Source: an uncultured Pseudoxanthomonas sp.
GTDB taxonomy: Bacteria; Pseudomonadota; Gammaproteobacteria; Xanthomonadales; Xanthomonadaceae
Reading direction: 5' to 3'
DNA length: 64,000 nucleotides
Assembly (NCBI GenBank): GCA_937975725.1
Contig: CALJUL010000020.1
Location: forward strand, 18,718 to 82,717
The first letter of the stretch is position 1, and each line of letters opens with the position of its first letter. The notes under the pieces are model-generated. The model did not search any database and had not been told where the DNA came from. It worked only from the letters and a program-made list of their open reading frames with translations. A program made the position numbers and the translations under genes. This document shows, in pieces, positions 1 through 8,737 of the stretch.

Positions 1-908
1 CCAGGCACGTGCTCGGCACCCAGGCCAACCTGTGGACCGAGCACGTGCGCACCGAGCCGCGGGTGGAGCACATGGCGTTCCCGCGCCTGTCCGCGCTGGC
101 CGAAGTGGCGTGGTCGCCCAAGGCCGCGCGCGACTGGCAGGGCTTCCTGCACCGCCTGGCGCCGCAGATGCGGCGCTTCGCCAAGGCCGGCATCGGCGCC
201 GCCGACAGCGCCTTCGCCGCGCGCATCCGGGCACAGCCGCAGGGCGAGGGCGCGACGGTGGCGCTGGCCAGCCAGAGCGGCTTCGGCGAGCTGCGCTACA
301 CCACCGACGGTAGCGAGCCCACGGCGCAGTCGCCGCTGTACGCGCAGCCGCTGACCGTCGCCCTGCCCACCACGGTGACGGCCAACGCCTTCTTCGACGG
401 CAAGCCCCTGGCCAAGGCGCGCGCGCTGCGCGTGGACGCGCTGGCGCTGCGCACCCGCGAGGCCGAGCAACTGGCGCCGTGCGGCAAGAGCAACTACGTG
501 CTGCGGCTGGAGGACGACGAACCGCTGGACGGCGAGCGCGCGGTGGTGCCGGTGAACATCGGTGCGCCGTGCTGGACGTGGCCGGCGGCGGCGCTGGACG
601 GCATCGCCGTGCTGCGCGCGCAGGTGCTGGACCTGCCGTACAACTTCCAGTTCGGCGGCGATTCGGTCGTCGCCGCGCCGCCGCCGGCCGCGCCGGTGGA
701 CCTGGAAGTGCGCCTGGACGGTTGCGAAGGCGCACCGCTGGCCAGCGCCCGCGTGCTGCCGCAAGACGGCGCGGTGAAGCAGGTCGACGTGGCCCTGCCG
801 GCCACCGCCGGCACCCACGACCTGTGCCTGAAGTTCAGCGGCAGCCATCGCCGCGTGCTGTGGGCCATCGACCGCGCGCAACTGCTGGCCGTGCCGGAGG
901 TGCGTTGA
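1..908 (+). CDS. Beta-N-acetylhexosaminidase, GH20, C-terminal part (5' end outside window)
   Basis: The reading frame is open from the window edge, so the start and most of the catalytic barrel are missing. The first 60 residues carry the end of a GH20 barrel (GTQANLWTEH, then SALAEVAWSP), which in the family contributes the tryptophan-lined GlcNAc pocket. A chitobiase C-terminal-like beta domain follows at about residues 95-140 (LRYTTDGSEPT). The last 150 residues form a beta-rich module resembling a CBM6-type sugar-binding domain; that assignment is weak. In this locus the enzyme would remove terminal beta-GlcNAc from N-glycan antennae. Its TGA overlaps the next ATG by one base, so it is translationally linked to the GH3 gene. 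Confidence 0.85.
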   Translation, partial: RHVLGTQANLWTEHVRTEPRVEHMAFPRLSALAEVAWSPKAARDWQGFLHRLAPQMRRFAKAGIGAADSAFAARIRAQPQGEGATVALASQSGFGELRYTTDGSEPTAQSPLYAQPLTVALPTTVTANAFFDGKPLAKARALRVDALALRTREAEQLAPCGKSNYVLRLEDDEPLDGERAVVPVNIGAPCWTWPAAALDGIAVLRAQVLDLPYNFQFGGDSVVAAPPPAAPVDLEVRLDGCEGAPLASARVLPQDGAVKQVDVALPATAGTHDLCLKFSGSHRRVLWAIDRAQLLAVPEVR

Positions 909-3325
909 TGCGCCTGCGTGCGGGCGCCGCCCTGCTGGGACTGGCGGCGGGCGCCGCGGCCAGCGCCGCGCCCGCCGCGCCGGAAGGCGAGCCCGCCCCC
1001 GCGTTCGCGCCGATGCCGGCCATCTACCACGGCGACTGGATCGACCTGAACAAGAACGGGCGCAAGGACGTCTACGAGGACCGCACCACCGCCGTGGACG
1101 CGCGGGTGGAAGACCTGCTGGCGCGGATGGACCGCGACGAGAAGACCGTGCAACTCGCCACCCTGTACGGCTACGGCCGCGTGCTGGAGGACCCGCTGCC
1201 GACCGCGCGCTGGACGTCCGCGCTGTGGAAGGACGGCATCGGCAACATCGACGAGATGCACAACGGCTTCGGCGGCGGCAAGCACAGCCCCTACGCCACC
1301 GACCTGCGCCGGCACGTGTGGGCGATGAACGAAGTGCAGCGATTCTTCGTCGAGCGGACCCGGCTGGGCATCCCGGTGGATTTCACCAACGAGGGCATCC
1401 GCGGCGTGGAGGCGTACGGCGCCACCAGCTTCCCCAGCCAACTCGGCATCGGCCACACCTGGAACCCGGCGCTGGTGCGGCGGATCGGCCGCATCACCGC
1501 GCTGGAGGCGCGCGCGCTGGGCTACACCAACGTGTACGCGCCGATCCTGGACGTGGCGCGCGACCAGCGCTGGGGCCGGATGGAGGAGGTCTACGGCGAG
1601 GACCCGTTCCTGGCCTCGCGGCTGGGCGTGGCGATGGTGCAGGGCATGCAGCAGGACCACACCGTCGCCGCCACCGCCAAGCACTTCGTCGTCTACAGCG
1701 CCAACAAGGGCGCGCGCGAATTCATGGCGCGCACCGACCCGCAGGTCGCCCCGCGCGAAGTGGAGGACATCCACGTGGCCCCGTTCGCCGCCGCCATCCG
1801 CGAGGCCGGGCTGCTGGGGGTGATGAGTTCCTACAACGACTACGACGGCGTGCCGGTCACCGGCAGCCACTACTGGCTGACCGAACGCCTGCGCGGCGAC
1901 CTGGGCTTCCGCGGCTACGTGGTCTCCGACAGCGAGGCGGTCGAATTCCTGCACACCAAGCACGGCGTGGCCGCCGACGCCAAGGACGCGGTGCGCCAGG
2001 CGGTGGAGGCGGGGCTGAACGTGCGCACCAACTTCACCCCGCCGGAGGACTACGTGCTGCCGATGCGCGCGGCGCTGGAGGACGGCTCGCTGCGCATGCA
2101 GACCGTGGACGACCGCGTGCGCGACGTGCTGCGGGTGAAGTTCCTGCTGGGCCTGTTCGACCGCCCCTACGTCGAGGACGCGGAGGCCAGCGCCCGGCTG
2201 GTGAACGCGGCCGCGCACCGCGAGGCCGCCCTGCAGGCCGCGCGCGAGAGCCTGGTGCTGCTGAAGAACACCGGCGACGCGCTGCCGCTGCGCAAGGACC
2301 TGAAGACGGTGGCGGTGATCGGCCCCAACGCCGACGACGGCCGCTATTCGCACCGCCACTACGGCCCCAGCGGCGGCCACGCCGTGACCGTGCTGGAAGG
2401 CGTGCGCGCCAAGCTGGGCGACCGCGCCGAAGTGCGCTACGCCAAGGGCGTGGACGTCGCCGGCGACAACTGGCCGATGATCGAAGTGCTGCCCGAGCCG
2501 CTCACGGCGGCCGAACGCGCCGGCATCGACGATGCCGTGCGCGCGGCCACCGGCGCCGACGTGGCCATCGTGGTGCTGGGCGACGGCGACCGCACCGTGG
2601 GCGAGAGCCTCACCCGCACCAGCCTGGACCTGCCGGGACGGCAAGGTGAGTTGTTGCAGGCCGTGCACGCCACCGGCACGCCGGTGGTGCTGGTGCTGGT
2701 CAACGGCCGGCCGATGAGCATCAACTGGGCCGACGCGCACGTGCCGGCGATCCTGGAAGCCTGGTTCCCCGGCGACCACGGCGGCACCGCCGTCGCCGAC
2801 GCGCTGTTCGGCAACTACAACCCCGGCGGCAAGCTCACCGTCACCTTCCCGCGCACCACCGGGCAGTTGCCGTACAACTTCCCGACCAAGCCCAACGCGC
2901 AGTCGGAACTGGAGAAGTCGCGCGTCAACGGCGCGCTGTACCACTTCGGCCACGGCCTGAGTTACACCCGCTTCGCCTACGGCGACCTGCGCATCTCGCC
3001 GCTCCGCGTGCCGCCCGGCGGCAGCGTCACCGTCAGCGTGGACGTGCGCAACAGCGGCGGGCGAGAGGGCGAGGAAGTGGTGCAGTTGTACGTCCGCGAC
3101 CTGGTCGGCTCGGTGACCACCTACGAGAAGAACCTGCGCGGGTTCGAGCGTATCCGGCTGCGGCCGGGGGAGTCGCGCACCGTGCGCTTCACCCTGGCGC
3201 CGGAAGCGCTGGCGCTGTGGGACCGGCGCATGCAGCGGGTGGTCGAGCCCGGCGCGTTTCGGGTGATGGTGGGCGGCGGTTCGGAAGACATCCGCCAGCA
3301 GGGCGAATTCGAGGTGTTGCCGTGA
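908..3325 (+). CDS. Glycoside hydrolase family 3, secreted beta-xylosidase/beta-glucosidase type
   Basis: This 805-residue protein has a Sec signal peptide (about residues 1-22), a GH3 N-terminal barrel, a C-terminal alpha/beta sandwich and a fibronectin III-like tail from about residue 690. The catalytic nucleophile is visible as Asp341 in VVSDSEAV, and the typical KHF motif is at AKHFVVYS. GH3 members act on beta-glucosides, beta-xylosides or beta-GlcNAc. The fucosidases, PNGase A homologue and mannosidase around it suggest removal of core beta-1,2-xylose from plant N-glycans, but the substrate is inferred from context only. The start codon overlaps the GH20 stop by one base, and GH29 follows after 46 bases, so the genes are probably one operon. 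Confidence 0.88.
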   Translation: MRLRAGAALLGLAAGAAASAAPAAPEGEPAPAFAPMPAIYHGDWIDLNKNGRKDVYEDRTTAVDARVEDLLARMDRDEKTVQLATLYGYGRVLEDPLPTARWTSALWKDGIGNIDEMHNGFGGGKHSPYATDLRRHVWAMNEVQRFFVERTRLGIPVDFTNEGIRGVEAYGATSFPSQLGIGHTWNPALVRRIGRITALEARALGYTNVYAPILDVARDQRWGRMEEVYGEDPFLASRLGVAMVQGMQQDHTVAATAKHFVVYSANKGAREFMARTDPQVAPREVEDIHVAPFAAAIREAGLLGVMSSYNDYDGVPVTGSHYWLTERLRGDLGFRGYVVSDSEAVEFLHTKHGVAADAKDAVRQAVEAGLNVRTNFTPPEDYVLPMRAALEDGSLRMQTVDDRVRDVLRVKFLLGLFDRPYVEDAEASARLVNAAAHREAALQAARESLVLLKNTGDALPLRKDLKTVAVIGPNADDGRYSHRHYGPSGGHAVTVLEGVRAKLGDRAEVRYAKGVDVAGDNWPMIEVLPEPLTAAERAGIDDAVRAATGADVAIVVLGDGDRTVGESLTRTSLDLPGRQGELLQAVHATGTPVVLVLVNGRPMSINWADAHVPAILEAWFPGDHGGTAVADALFGNYNPGGKLTVTFPRTTGQLPYNFPTKPNAQSELEKSRVNGALYHFGHGLSYTRFAYGDLRISPLRVPPGGSVTVSVDVRNSGGREGEEVVQLYVRDLVGSVTTYEKNLRGFERIRLRPGESRTVRFTLAPEALALWDRRMQRVVEPGAFRVMVGGGSEDIRQQGEFEVLP

Positions 3326-3371
3326 GTGGCGGATACTGCCGGCGTGCCGGCGCGCGAGGAGGAAGAGGACG

Positions 3372-4898
3372 ATGAGCATGCAGGGGCCGCGCTGGACGCG
3401 GCGGGGGTTCCTGGGCGCGGGTACGGCCAGCATCGCCGGTGCGCTGGCGCCGGCCGTGGCAGGCGCCGCCGCGGCCACGAAAGCGCCGGCGGAGGCCGTC
3501 GCCATCGCGGCGCGGCCGCGCCCGAGCGCCGCGCAACTGGCGTGGCAGCGCGAAGAACTGTCGATGTTCGTGCACTTCTCGGTCAACACCTTCACCGGCC
3601 GCGAATGGGGCGATGGCAGCGAGAGCCCGCGGGTGTTCGACCCGTCCGCGCTGGACGCGCGGCAATGGGCGCGCACGGCCAAGGAGTGCGGCTTCGGCAG
3701 CATGATCCTGACCGCCAAGCACCACGACGGCTTCTGCCTGTGGCCGACCAGGACCACCCGGCACAGCGTCGCGTCCAGCCCGTGGCGCGGCGGCCGCGGC
3801 GACGTGGTGCGCGAATTCACCGACGCCTGTCGTGCCGAGGGCCTGGGCGTGGGCTTCTACCTGTCGCCGTGGGACCGCAACATGCCCGTCTACGGCGAGG
3901 GCAAGCCCTACGACGACCGCTACATCGAACAACTGACCGAACTGCTCACCGGCTACGGCCCGGTGGTGGAAGTGTGGTTCGACGGCGCCAACGGCGAAGG
4001 GCCCGGCGGCAAGCGCCAGCAGTACGACTGGGCGCGGATCCACCGCACCGTGCGCGCCTTGCAGCCGGAAGCGGTGATCTTCTCCGACAGCGGTCCGGAC
4101 GTGCGCTGGATCGGCAACGAGACCGGCAGCGCCGGCAGCACCTGCTGGGCCAGCGTCGATCCGGCGCGGGTGCCGCGCCCCGGCGCCGACGATCCGTGGA
4201 CCGGCGAAGCCTTGCAGCAGGGCGATCCCTACGGCGGCACGTGGCGCCCCGGCGAGACCGACGTGTCGATCCGCCCGGGCTGGTTCTGGCACGCCGAGCA
4301 GGACGCGCACGTGCGCGGCCCGCGCAACCTGATGAACCTGTACTTCACCTCGGTCGGCCGCAACAGCAAGTTGCTGTTGAACGTGCCGCCGACGCCGCAG
4401 GGTCTGTTCCACGACAACGACGTGCGCGCGCTGCGCGAGTTCGCGCGCCTGCGCCGGGCGATGCTGGCCCACGACCACGCCGCCGGCGCGGCGGCCACGG
4501 CCAGCAGCAACGCCGGCGCGGCCGGGCGCGCGACCGACGGCGACCGCGACAGTTTCTGGTCGCCGGACGGCGGCGCGCGCAGCGGCTGGCTGGAACTGGC
4601 GCTGCCGGCGGACGCGGCGTTCGACGTGGTGCGATTGGAAGAAGCCATCGCCCACGGCCAGCACGTCTCCAACTACCGCATCGACGCCTGGCGCGACGGC
4701 GGCTGGCAGCCGCTGACCTGGGGCACGACCATCGGCCATTGCAAGCTGGACCGCGTGCCGGTGACGCGCACGCCGCGGCTGCGGGTGGCGATCGAGCACG
4801 CCTACGACGTGCCGCGCATCGCCCGCGTCGGGCTGTACCAAAGCGGCGGCGAGAGCTGGGACCGTCCCGACTACCACGGAGGACAGGCGCATGGTTGA
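3372..4898 (+). CDS. Alpha-L-fucosidase, GH29, Tat-exported, with F5/8-type C-terminal domain
   Basis: This 508-residue protein starts with a twin-arginine leader (TRRGFLGAG) and an alanine-rich stretch, so it is probably folded before export. The GH29 barrel spans about residues 55-350, with the conserved TAKHHDGF loop and the nucleophile Asp204 in VWFDGA. Residues about 370-500 form a discoidin (F5/8 type C, CBM32-like) beta-sandwich. It is the first of three GH29 proteins in the locus and the most divergent in layout. Family knowledge gives retaining hydrolysis of alpha-L-fucosides; the linkage (alpha-1,3 core, alpha-1,3/4 antenna) cannot be read from sequence. The next gene starts inside its last codons (8-base overlap). 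Confidence 0.9.
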   Translation: MSMQGPRWTRRGFLGAGTASIAGALAPAVAGAAAATKAPAEAVAIAARPRPSAAQLAWQREELSMFVHFSVNTFTGREWGDGSESPRVFDPSALDARQWARTAKECGFGSMILTAKHHDGFCLWPTRTTRHSVASSPWRGGRGDVVREFTDACRAEGLGVGFYLSPWDRNMPVYGEGKPYDDRYIEQLTELLTGYGPVVEVWFDGANGEGPGGKRQQYDWARIHRTVRALQPEAVIFSDSGPDVRWIGNETGSAGSTCWASVDPARVPRPGADDPWTGEALQQGDPYGGTWRPGETDVSIRPGWFWHAEQDAHVRGPRNLMNLYFTSVGRNSKLLLNVPPTPQGLFHDNDVRALREFARLRRAMLAHDHAAGAAATASSNAGAAGRATDGDRDSFWSPDGGARSGWLELALPADAAFDVVRLEEAIAHGQHVSNYRIDAWRDGGWQPLTWGTTIGHCKLDRVPVTRTPRLRVAIEHAYDVPRIARVGLYQSGGESWDRPDYHGGQAHG

Positions 4899-6783
4899 CC
4901 GCCGCGGATTCCTGCACGCGGGCGTGCTGGGCATCGCCACCCTGGCGCTGCCGCCGATGGCCGCCGCCGCGCCGGCCGGACGCGGCGGCACCGCCGCCTT
5001 CGGCTGGGAGGGCGAATGCTTCCTGCTGCACGGCAAGCCCTTCGTCGTCCGCGGCGGCGAGATGCATCTGAGCCGGGTGCCGCGCGAGCACTGGCGCGCG
5101 CGCCTGCGCATGCTCAAGGCGATGGGGCTGAACACCGTCGGCACCTACCTGTTCTGGAACCTGCACGAGCCGCGGCCGGGCGAATTCGATTTCGAGGGCC
5201 GCAACGACATCGCCGCCTTCGTGCGCATTGCGCAGGAGGAGGGATTGTGGGTGATCCTGCGGCCCGGCCCCTACGCCTGCGCCGAATGGGAATTCGGCGG
5301 CTTCCCCGCCTGGTTGCTGAAGACACCGGGCATGCGCGTGCGCACGTCCGACCCGCGCTTCGTCGCCGCGGCCACGCGCTACCTGAAGGCGGTGGGCGAG
5401 CAACTGGCGCCGTTGCAGGTCCATCGCGGCGGGCCGATCCTGATGACCCAGGTGGAGAACGAATACGGCTCGTTCGGCCGCGACCACGGCTACATGGGCA
5501 GCATCCGCGACGCGCTGCGCGCGGCCGGCTTCGACGGCCTGCTCTACACCGCCGACGGCCCCACCGACGGCATGCTCACCGGCGGCACCCTGCCCGACGT
5601 GCTGGCAGTGGTGAACTTCGGCGACGATGCCGCCGGCAGCTTCGCCGCGTTCGGCAAGCACCGCCGGCAGGTGCCGCGCATGGCCGGCGAGTTCTACCCG
5701 GGCTGGTTCGACCACTGGGGCGACCGCCACCACACCGCCGCCGACCCGGCGCTGGTCCGGCGCAACCTGCAATGGATGCTGGAGCGCGACGTCTCCTTCA
5801 GCCTGTACATGTTCCATGGCGGCACCACGTTCGGCTTCATGAACGGCGCCAACGACAGCGCCACCGAGCCCTACCAGCCCGACACCAGCAGCTACGACTA
5901 CGGCGCGCCGCTGGACGAGACCGGCCGCCCCACGCCGGCCTACCACGCGCTGCGCGAACTGATCGGCCGCCACCTGCCGCGCGGCGAACGCCTGCCGCCG
6001 GTGCCGCCGTCGCCGGCGATGATCGCCATTCCGCCGGTCGCCCTGTCCGAATCGGCGCCGCTGGAAGCGCTGCTGGGCGAACCGGTGCGCGGCGTGCGCC
6101 CGCTGACCATGGAGGAACTCGACCAGAACTACGGCTTCGTCTGGTACCGCGCGCGCCTGCCGGCCGGTGGCAAGGGCGCGTTGCAGGTCGGCGACGTGCG
6201 CGACATGGCGCTGCTGTACCAGTCCGGCCGCCGCATCGGCACGCTGGACCGCCGCCGCGGTGACACCGCGGTGGAACTGGAGGTGCAGGCGGGCGTGCCG
6301 CTGGACCTGCTGGTGGAGAACCTGGGACGGATCAACTACGGCCCACGCATGGTCGACGAGCGCAAGGGCCTGCTGGGCCCGGTGCGCTTCGCCGGCAAGC
6401 CGGTGCTGGACTGGGACATGCACCCGCTGCCGCTGCACGACCTGGCGCCGCTGCGCTTCGCCGCCGGCCCCCGCGCGGCACCGGCTTTCCATCGTGGCCG
6501 CTTCGTGCTGGACGCGCTGGGCGACAGCTTCATCGACATGCGCGGCTGGGGCCGCGGCCACGTCTGGATCAACGGCCACCACCTGGGCCGCTACTGGCGC
6601 ATCGGGCCGCAACAGACCCTGCTCGTCCCGGCCGAATGGCTGCGCCGCGGCGACAACGACGTGATCGTGCTGGAACTGGAAACCGACACGCCGCCGCTGC
6701 GCCTGCAAGGACTGATCGATCCGGTGTACGAGACCCCGGCGGTGGAAGCCGCGACGGAAGCCGCGACCACGGCCCAGGGCTGA
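4891..6783 (+). CDS. Beta-galactosidase, GH35, Tat-exported
   Basis: This 630-residue protein has a twin-arginine leader (DRRGFLHAG, residues 3-11), a GH35 barrel and C-terminal jelly-roll domains. The acid/base is Glu191 in VENEYGSFG and the nucleophile is Glu267 in GEFYPGWFDHWG, both in perfect family context. GH35 enzymes are retaining beta-galactosidases that often prefer beta-1,3/1,4-galactose. Here it would remove antennary galactose, for instance the beta-1,3-galactose of a Lewis-a epitope after a fucosidase has acted. GGAGGA lies 10 bases before the ATG, inside the preceding gene. It is the last gene of the GH20-GH3-GH29-GH35 operon; a strong hairpin follows its stop. Confidence 0.92.
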   Translation: MVDRRGFLHAGVLGIATLALPPMAAAAPAGRGGTAAFGWEGECFLLHGKPFVVRGGEMHLSRVPREHWRARLRMLKAMGLNTVGTYLFWNLHEPRPGEFDFEGRNDIAAFVRIAQEEGLWVILRPGPYACAEWEFGGFPAWLLKTPGMRVRTSDPRFVAAATRYLKAVGEQLAPLQVHRGGPILMTQVENEYGSFGRDHGYMGSIRDALRAAGFDGLLYTADGPTDGMLTGGTLPDVLAVVNFGDDAAGSFAAFGKHRRQVPRMAGEFYPGWFDHWGDRHHTAADPALVRRNLQWMLERDVSFSLYMFHGGTTFGFMNGANDSATEPYQPDTSSYDYGAPLDETGRPTPAYHALRELIGRHLPRGERLPPVPPSPAMIAIPPVALSESAPLEALLGEPVRGVRPLTMEELDQNYGFVWYRARLPAGGKGALQVGDVRDMALLYQSGRRIGTLDRRRGDTAVELEVQAGVPLDLLVENLGRINYGPRMVDERKGLLGPVRFAGKPVLDWDMHPLPLHDLAPLRFAAGPRAAPAFHRGRFVLDALGDSFIDMRGWGRGHVWINGHHLGRYWRIGPQQTLLVPAEWLRRGDNDVIVLELETDTPPLRLQGLIDPVYETPAVEAATEAATTAQG

Positions 6784-6788
6784 TGCCG

Positions 6789-6822
6789 CCGGGCCCTCTC
6801 CCGCAAACAGGAGAGGGCCCGG
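6789..6822. repeat. Perfect 13-bp inverted repeat downstream of GH35 (terminator or REP-like element)
   Basis: Arms of 13 bases (CCGGGCCCTCTCC and its exact complement) flank an 8-base loop. There is no T run after it, so it is either a factor-assisted transcript end or an mRNA-stabilising REP-like hairpin. The CCCTCTCC...GGAGAGGG pattern is typical of interspersed repeats of xanthomonads. Confidence 0.7.
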
Positions 6823-6875
6823 AACGAGGATGCTCTCCGGTCAAGCGTGTGTATTCGCTGCGCCGCATCCGTACT

Positions 6876-6914
6876 CACTCTCTCCCCCGTTCGCGGGGAG
6901 GGCTGGGGTGAGTG
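6876..6914. repeat. REP-like interspersed hairpin
   Basis: The segment has nested arms: outer CACTC (6876-6880) pairs with GAGTG (6910-6914), and inner CTCCCC (6882-6887) with GGGGAG (6895-6900). It is followed by GGCTGGGGTGAG. This layout resembles the short interspersed repeats found in many copies in Xanthomonadaceae genomes, and lies 60 bases from a second repeat with a related core. Confidence 0.55.
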
Positions 6915-7096
6915 GCAAGCCGGCGGCTACATCACAGCGCGCAAGCGACGACAGCGCGTGTCATAGCCGATCCGGCAGGCTCCATCGATCAAGCATGGGG
7001 CATGGGGGCATGCGTCTTTTCCCGCAACAGGCGAAAGAGGCATCTACCATGCTCGCGCCGATTGGCTGGCCCGCGCAGCAGTAGCGTTTTCCGGAC

Positions 7097-8737
7097 TCAG
7101 GGCGACGATGACGGCGCAGCCCCGCAACTCCTGCTCTCGTCCTCGACGAAATAGCCGTTCACCGTCGCGATGCTGCGCTGGCGGCAACCGTTCTCGTCCT
7201 GCCGGCGCCAGGTCTGCCGCGATTGCGCGGTGGCGTTGCGCTCTTCGCGCGGGACCTTGCCGGTGTAGGAGGCGGTGCCGACGAACCGGTCGCGCGTCTG
7301 CGCTTCGCGGGTGCGGCCGGCTTCGCTACGGGTGCGCCTGGCGTCGTCGTGGATGTCCAGGGTGGTGGTCAGGCGCGGCTTGCCGTCCACCTGGCGGGTG
7401 ACCAGCGAGCCGTCCAAGCCGAAGCGCTGGTCCAGGGTGTCGCTGCTGGTGGCGCCGCCCTTGGGCGTGCGGGTGATGGTCTCGCGGTCGCGCCATTCGG
7501 CCAGCAAGTGGTCGTCGCCGTCCTCGTCCTGGGTCCAGCGATGGTGCAGGTCGCCTTCCAGCGCGCGCTCCACCGTGGTCTCCACGCTGCCGCGCGAACC
7601 CTTCACCACGCCGCGCGCGACGAAGCGCCGCTGCCAGCGGTACAGCATGCGCTGCTGCCGCGGGTCGTGCGCGTCCAGGTCGCCGTCGGGCAGCGCTTCG
7701 CCGGCGTCGGCGTGCAGCAGGCGCGCGCTGACCGGCCGGCCGGCGGGGTCGCGCCACACCTGCACGTTCGGCATCAGCTTCCAGCCTTCGCGCCCGGCGT
7801 CCAGCCCGATCACGCGGAAGCGGATCTCGTGCGGTTTGCCGTCGTTGAGCAGGCCGATGAACGGCGTTAGCTCGTAGCGGATCGGTGCGATGTCGAACGC
7901 GCGCGGCGCCGGGATCGCGTACCACAGGAATGGATTGGACCAGCCGCCGGTGTAGATGTGCGGGTACGGCGCGGCGATGCCGGCGACGCGGCCGTCCACC
8001 AGCACCTGCACTTCGCGGTAGGGGCCGTGGGTGGCGCGGCACCAGTAGCCTTCGGCGGTGGTGGCGAAGTACCAGAATTCCTCGCAGCCGCCGCCGGAGC
8101 CGGTGGCGTAGACCTCGGCGACCACGCGCTCGGTGCTGGCGGGGACGGCGATCCGGCCCACCGTGTCCTGGCCGTCCTCGTGCAGGTCCTCCAGCGCCAG
8201 CACCTCGTCGGCGGTGGCGGCGGCCGGGCGGGCGCCGTCGGCGCGGTAGAAGCGGAACTGCAGGCGCACGTCGAACACGCCGGTGTAGGTCTCGTTGACC
8301 ACGTTGCCGATGTGCAACTCCACCGGCTGCGGCGCGGCGAACAGCGGCGCGTAGGCGGTGACGTCCTTTTCCACGTGCCAGGCGATGCCGTCGCGCGAGG
8401 GCTCCGGCGTGCTGGTGCGGAAGACGGTCACGCCGCCGACGGCGACGTGGCCGATGCGGTCGTACTGCCGCCCCTTCACTTCGCCGTCGATGCGCAGCAC
8501 CACCTTGTGCCAGGGGCCGGGGCAGGCGCGCGTGGCGTCGAGGGTGGCGCGCGCCGGCTCGAAGCTGGTGAAGCCGTGCCGCAGCACGTCCACGGTGCAG
8601 GCCGGCTCGCCTGCGGCGGCGGGCGGCGCATAGGCGGTGCGCGGGTCGTCGTGGTCGTTGCCGAACTGCGCCGGCGGCGCGGCCAGCGCAGGAGCAGCGG
8701 CCGCGCCCAGCAGGCAGAGGGCAAGCAGGCGCTTCAT
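7097..8737 (-). CDS. Peptide-N4-(N-acetyl-beta-glucosaminyl)asparagine amidase A family (PNGase A-like)
   Basis: This 546-residue protein begins with a Sec signal peptide (MKRLLALCLLGAAAAPALA). Residues about 50-330 match the PNGase A pattern: GRQYDRIGHVAVGGVTVFR, then RTSTPEPSRDGIAWHVEKD-type text and a YTGVFDV strand. Family members cut the amide bond between Asn and the first GlcNAc; the plant enzyme accepts glycans with alpha-1,3 core fucose, which blocks PNGase F. The residues after about 420 are charged and not recognised. Its ATG overlaps the stop of the upstream GH29 gene (ATGA), so it is the third gene of a translationally coupled leftward operon of two fucosidases and this amidase. 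Family call is firm; activity is inferred. Confidence 0.87.
   Translation of the reverse strand: MKRLLALCLLGAAAAPALAAPPAQFGNDHDDPRTAYAPPAAAGEPACTVDVLRHGFTSFEPARATLDATRACPGPWHKVVLRIDGEVKGRQYDRIGHVAVGGVTVFRTSTPEPSRDGIAWHVEKDVTAYAPLFAAPQPVELHIGNVVNETYTGVFDVRLQFRFYRADGARPAAATADEVLALEDLHEDGQDTVGRIAVPASTERVVAEVYATGSGGGCEEFWYFATTAEGYWCRATHGPYREVQVLVDGRVAGIAAPYPHIYTGGWSNPFLWYAIPAPRAFDIAPIRYELTPFIGLLNDGKPHEIRFRVIGLDAGREGWKLMPNVQVWRDPAGRPVSARLLHADAGEALPDGDLDAHDPRQQRMLYRWQRRFVARGVVKGSRGSVETTVERALEGDLHHRWTQDEDGDDHLLAEWRDRETITRTPKGGATSSDTLDQRFGLDGSLVTRQVDGKPRLTTTLDIHDDARRTRSEAGRTREAQTRDRFVGTASYTGKVPREERNATAQSRQTWRRQDENGCRQRSIATVNGYFVEDESRSCGAAPSSSP

Larger units (their letters stand above)
6784..7096. other. 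Intergenic region between convergent operons, holding two hairpins
   Basis: This 313-base gap separates the end of the rightward hydrolase operon from the end of the leftward PNGase/fucosidase operon. It contains the two inverted repeats listed separately at 6789-6822 and 6876-6914. The rest (6915-7096) shows no credible gene: short open frames there have no Shine-Dalgarno sequence and no recognisable protein. Confidence 0.7.

Noticed and set aside
494..3820. Minus-strand open frame of more than 1100 codons across the GH3 gene
   Set aside because: It is antisense to a clear GH3 gene, has low-complexity His/Arg/Ala/Val composition from the complement of GC-rich codons, and matches no family.
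4345..6708. Long minus-strand frame over GH29 and GH35
   Set aside because: Same shadow effect of high GC third positions; the plus strand has intact catalytic motifs.
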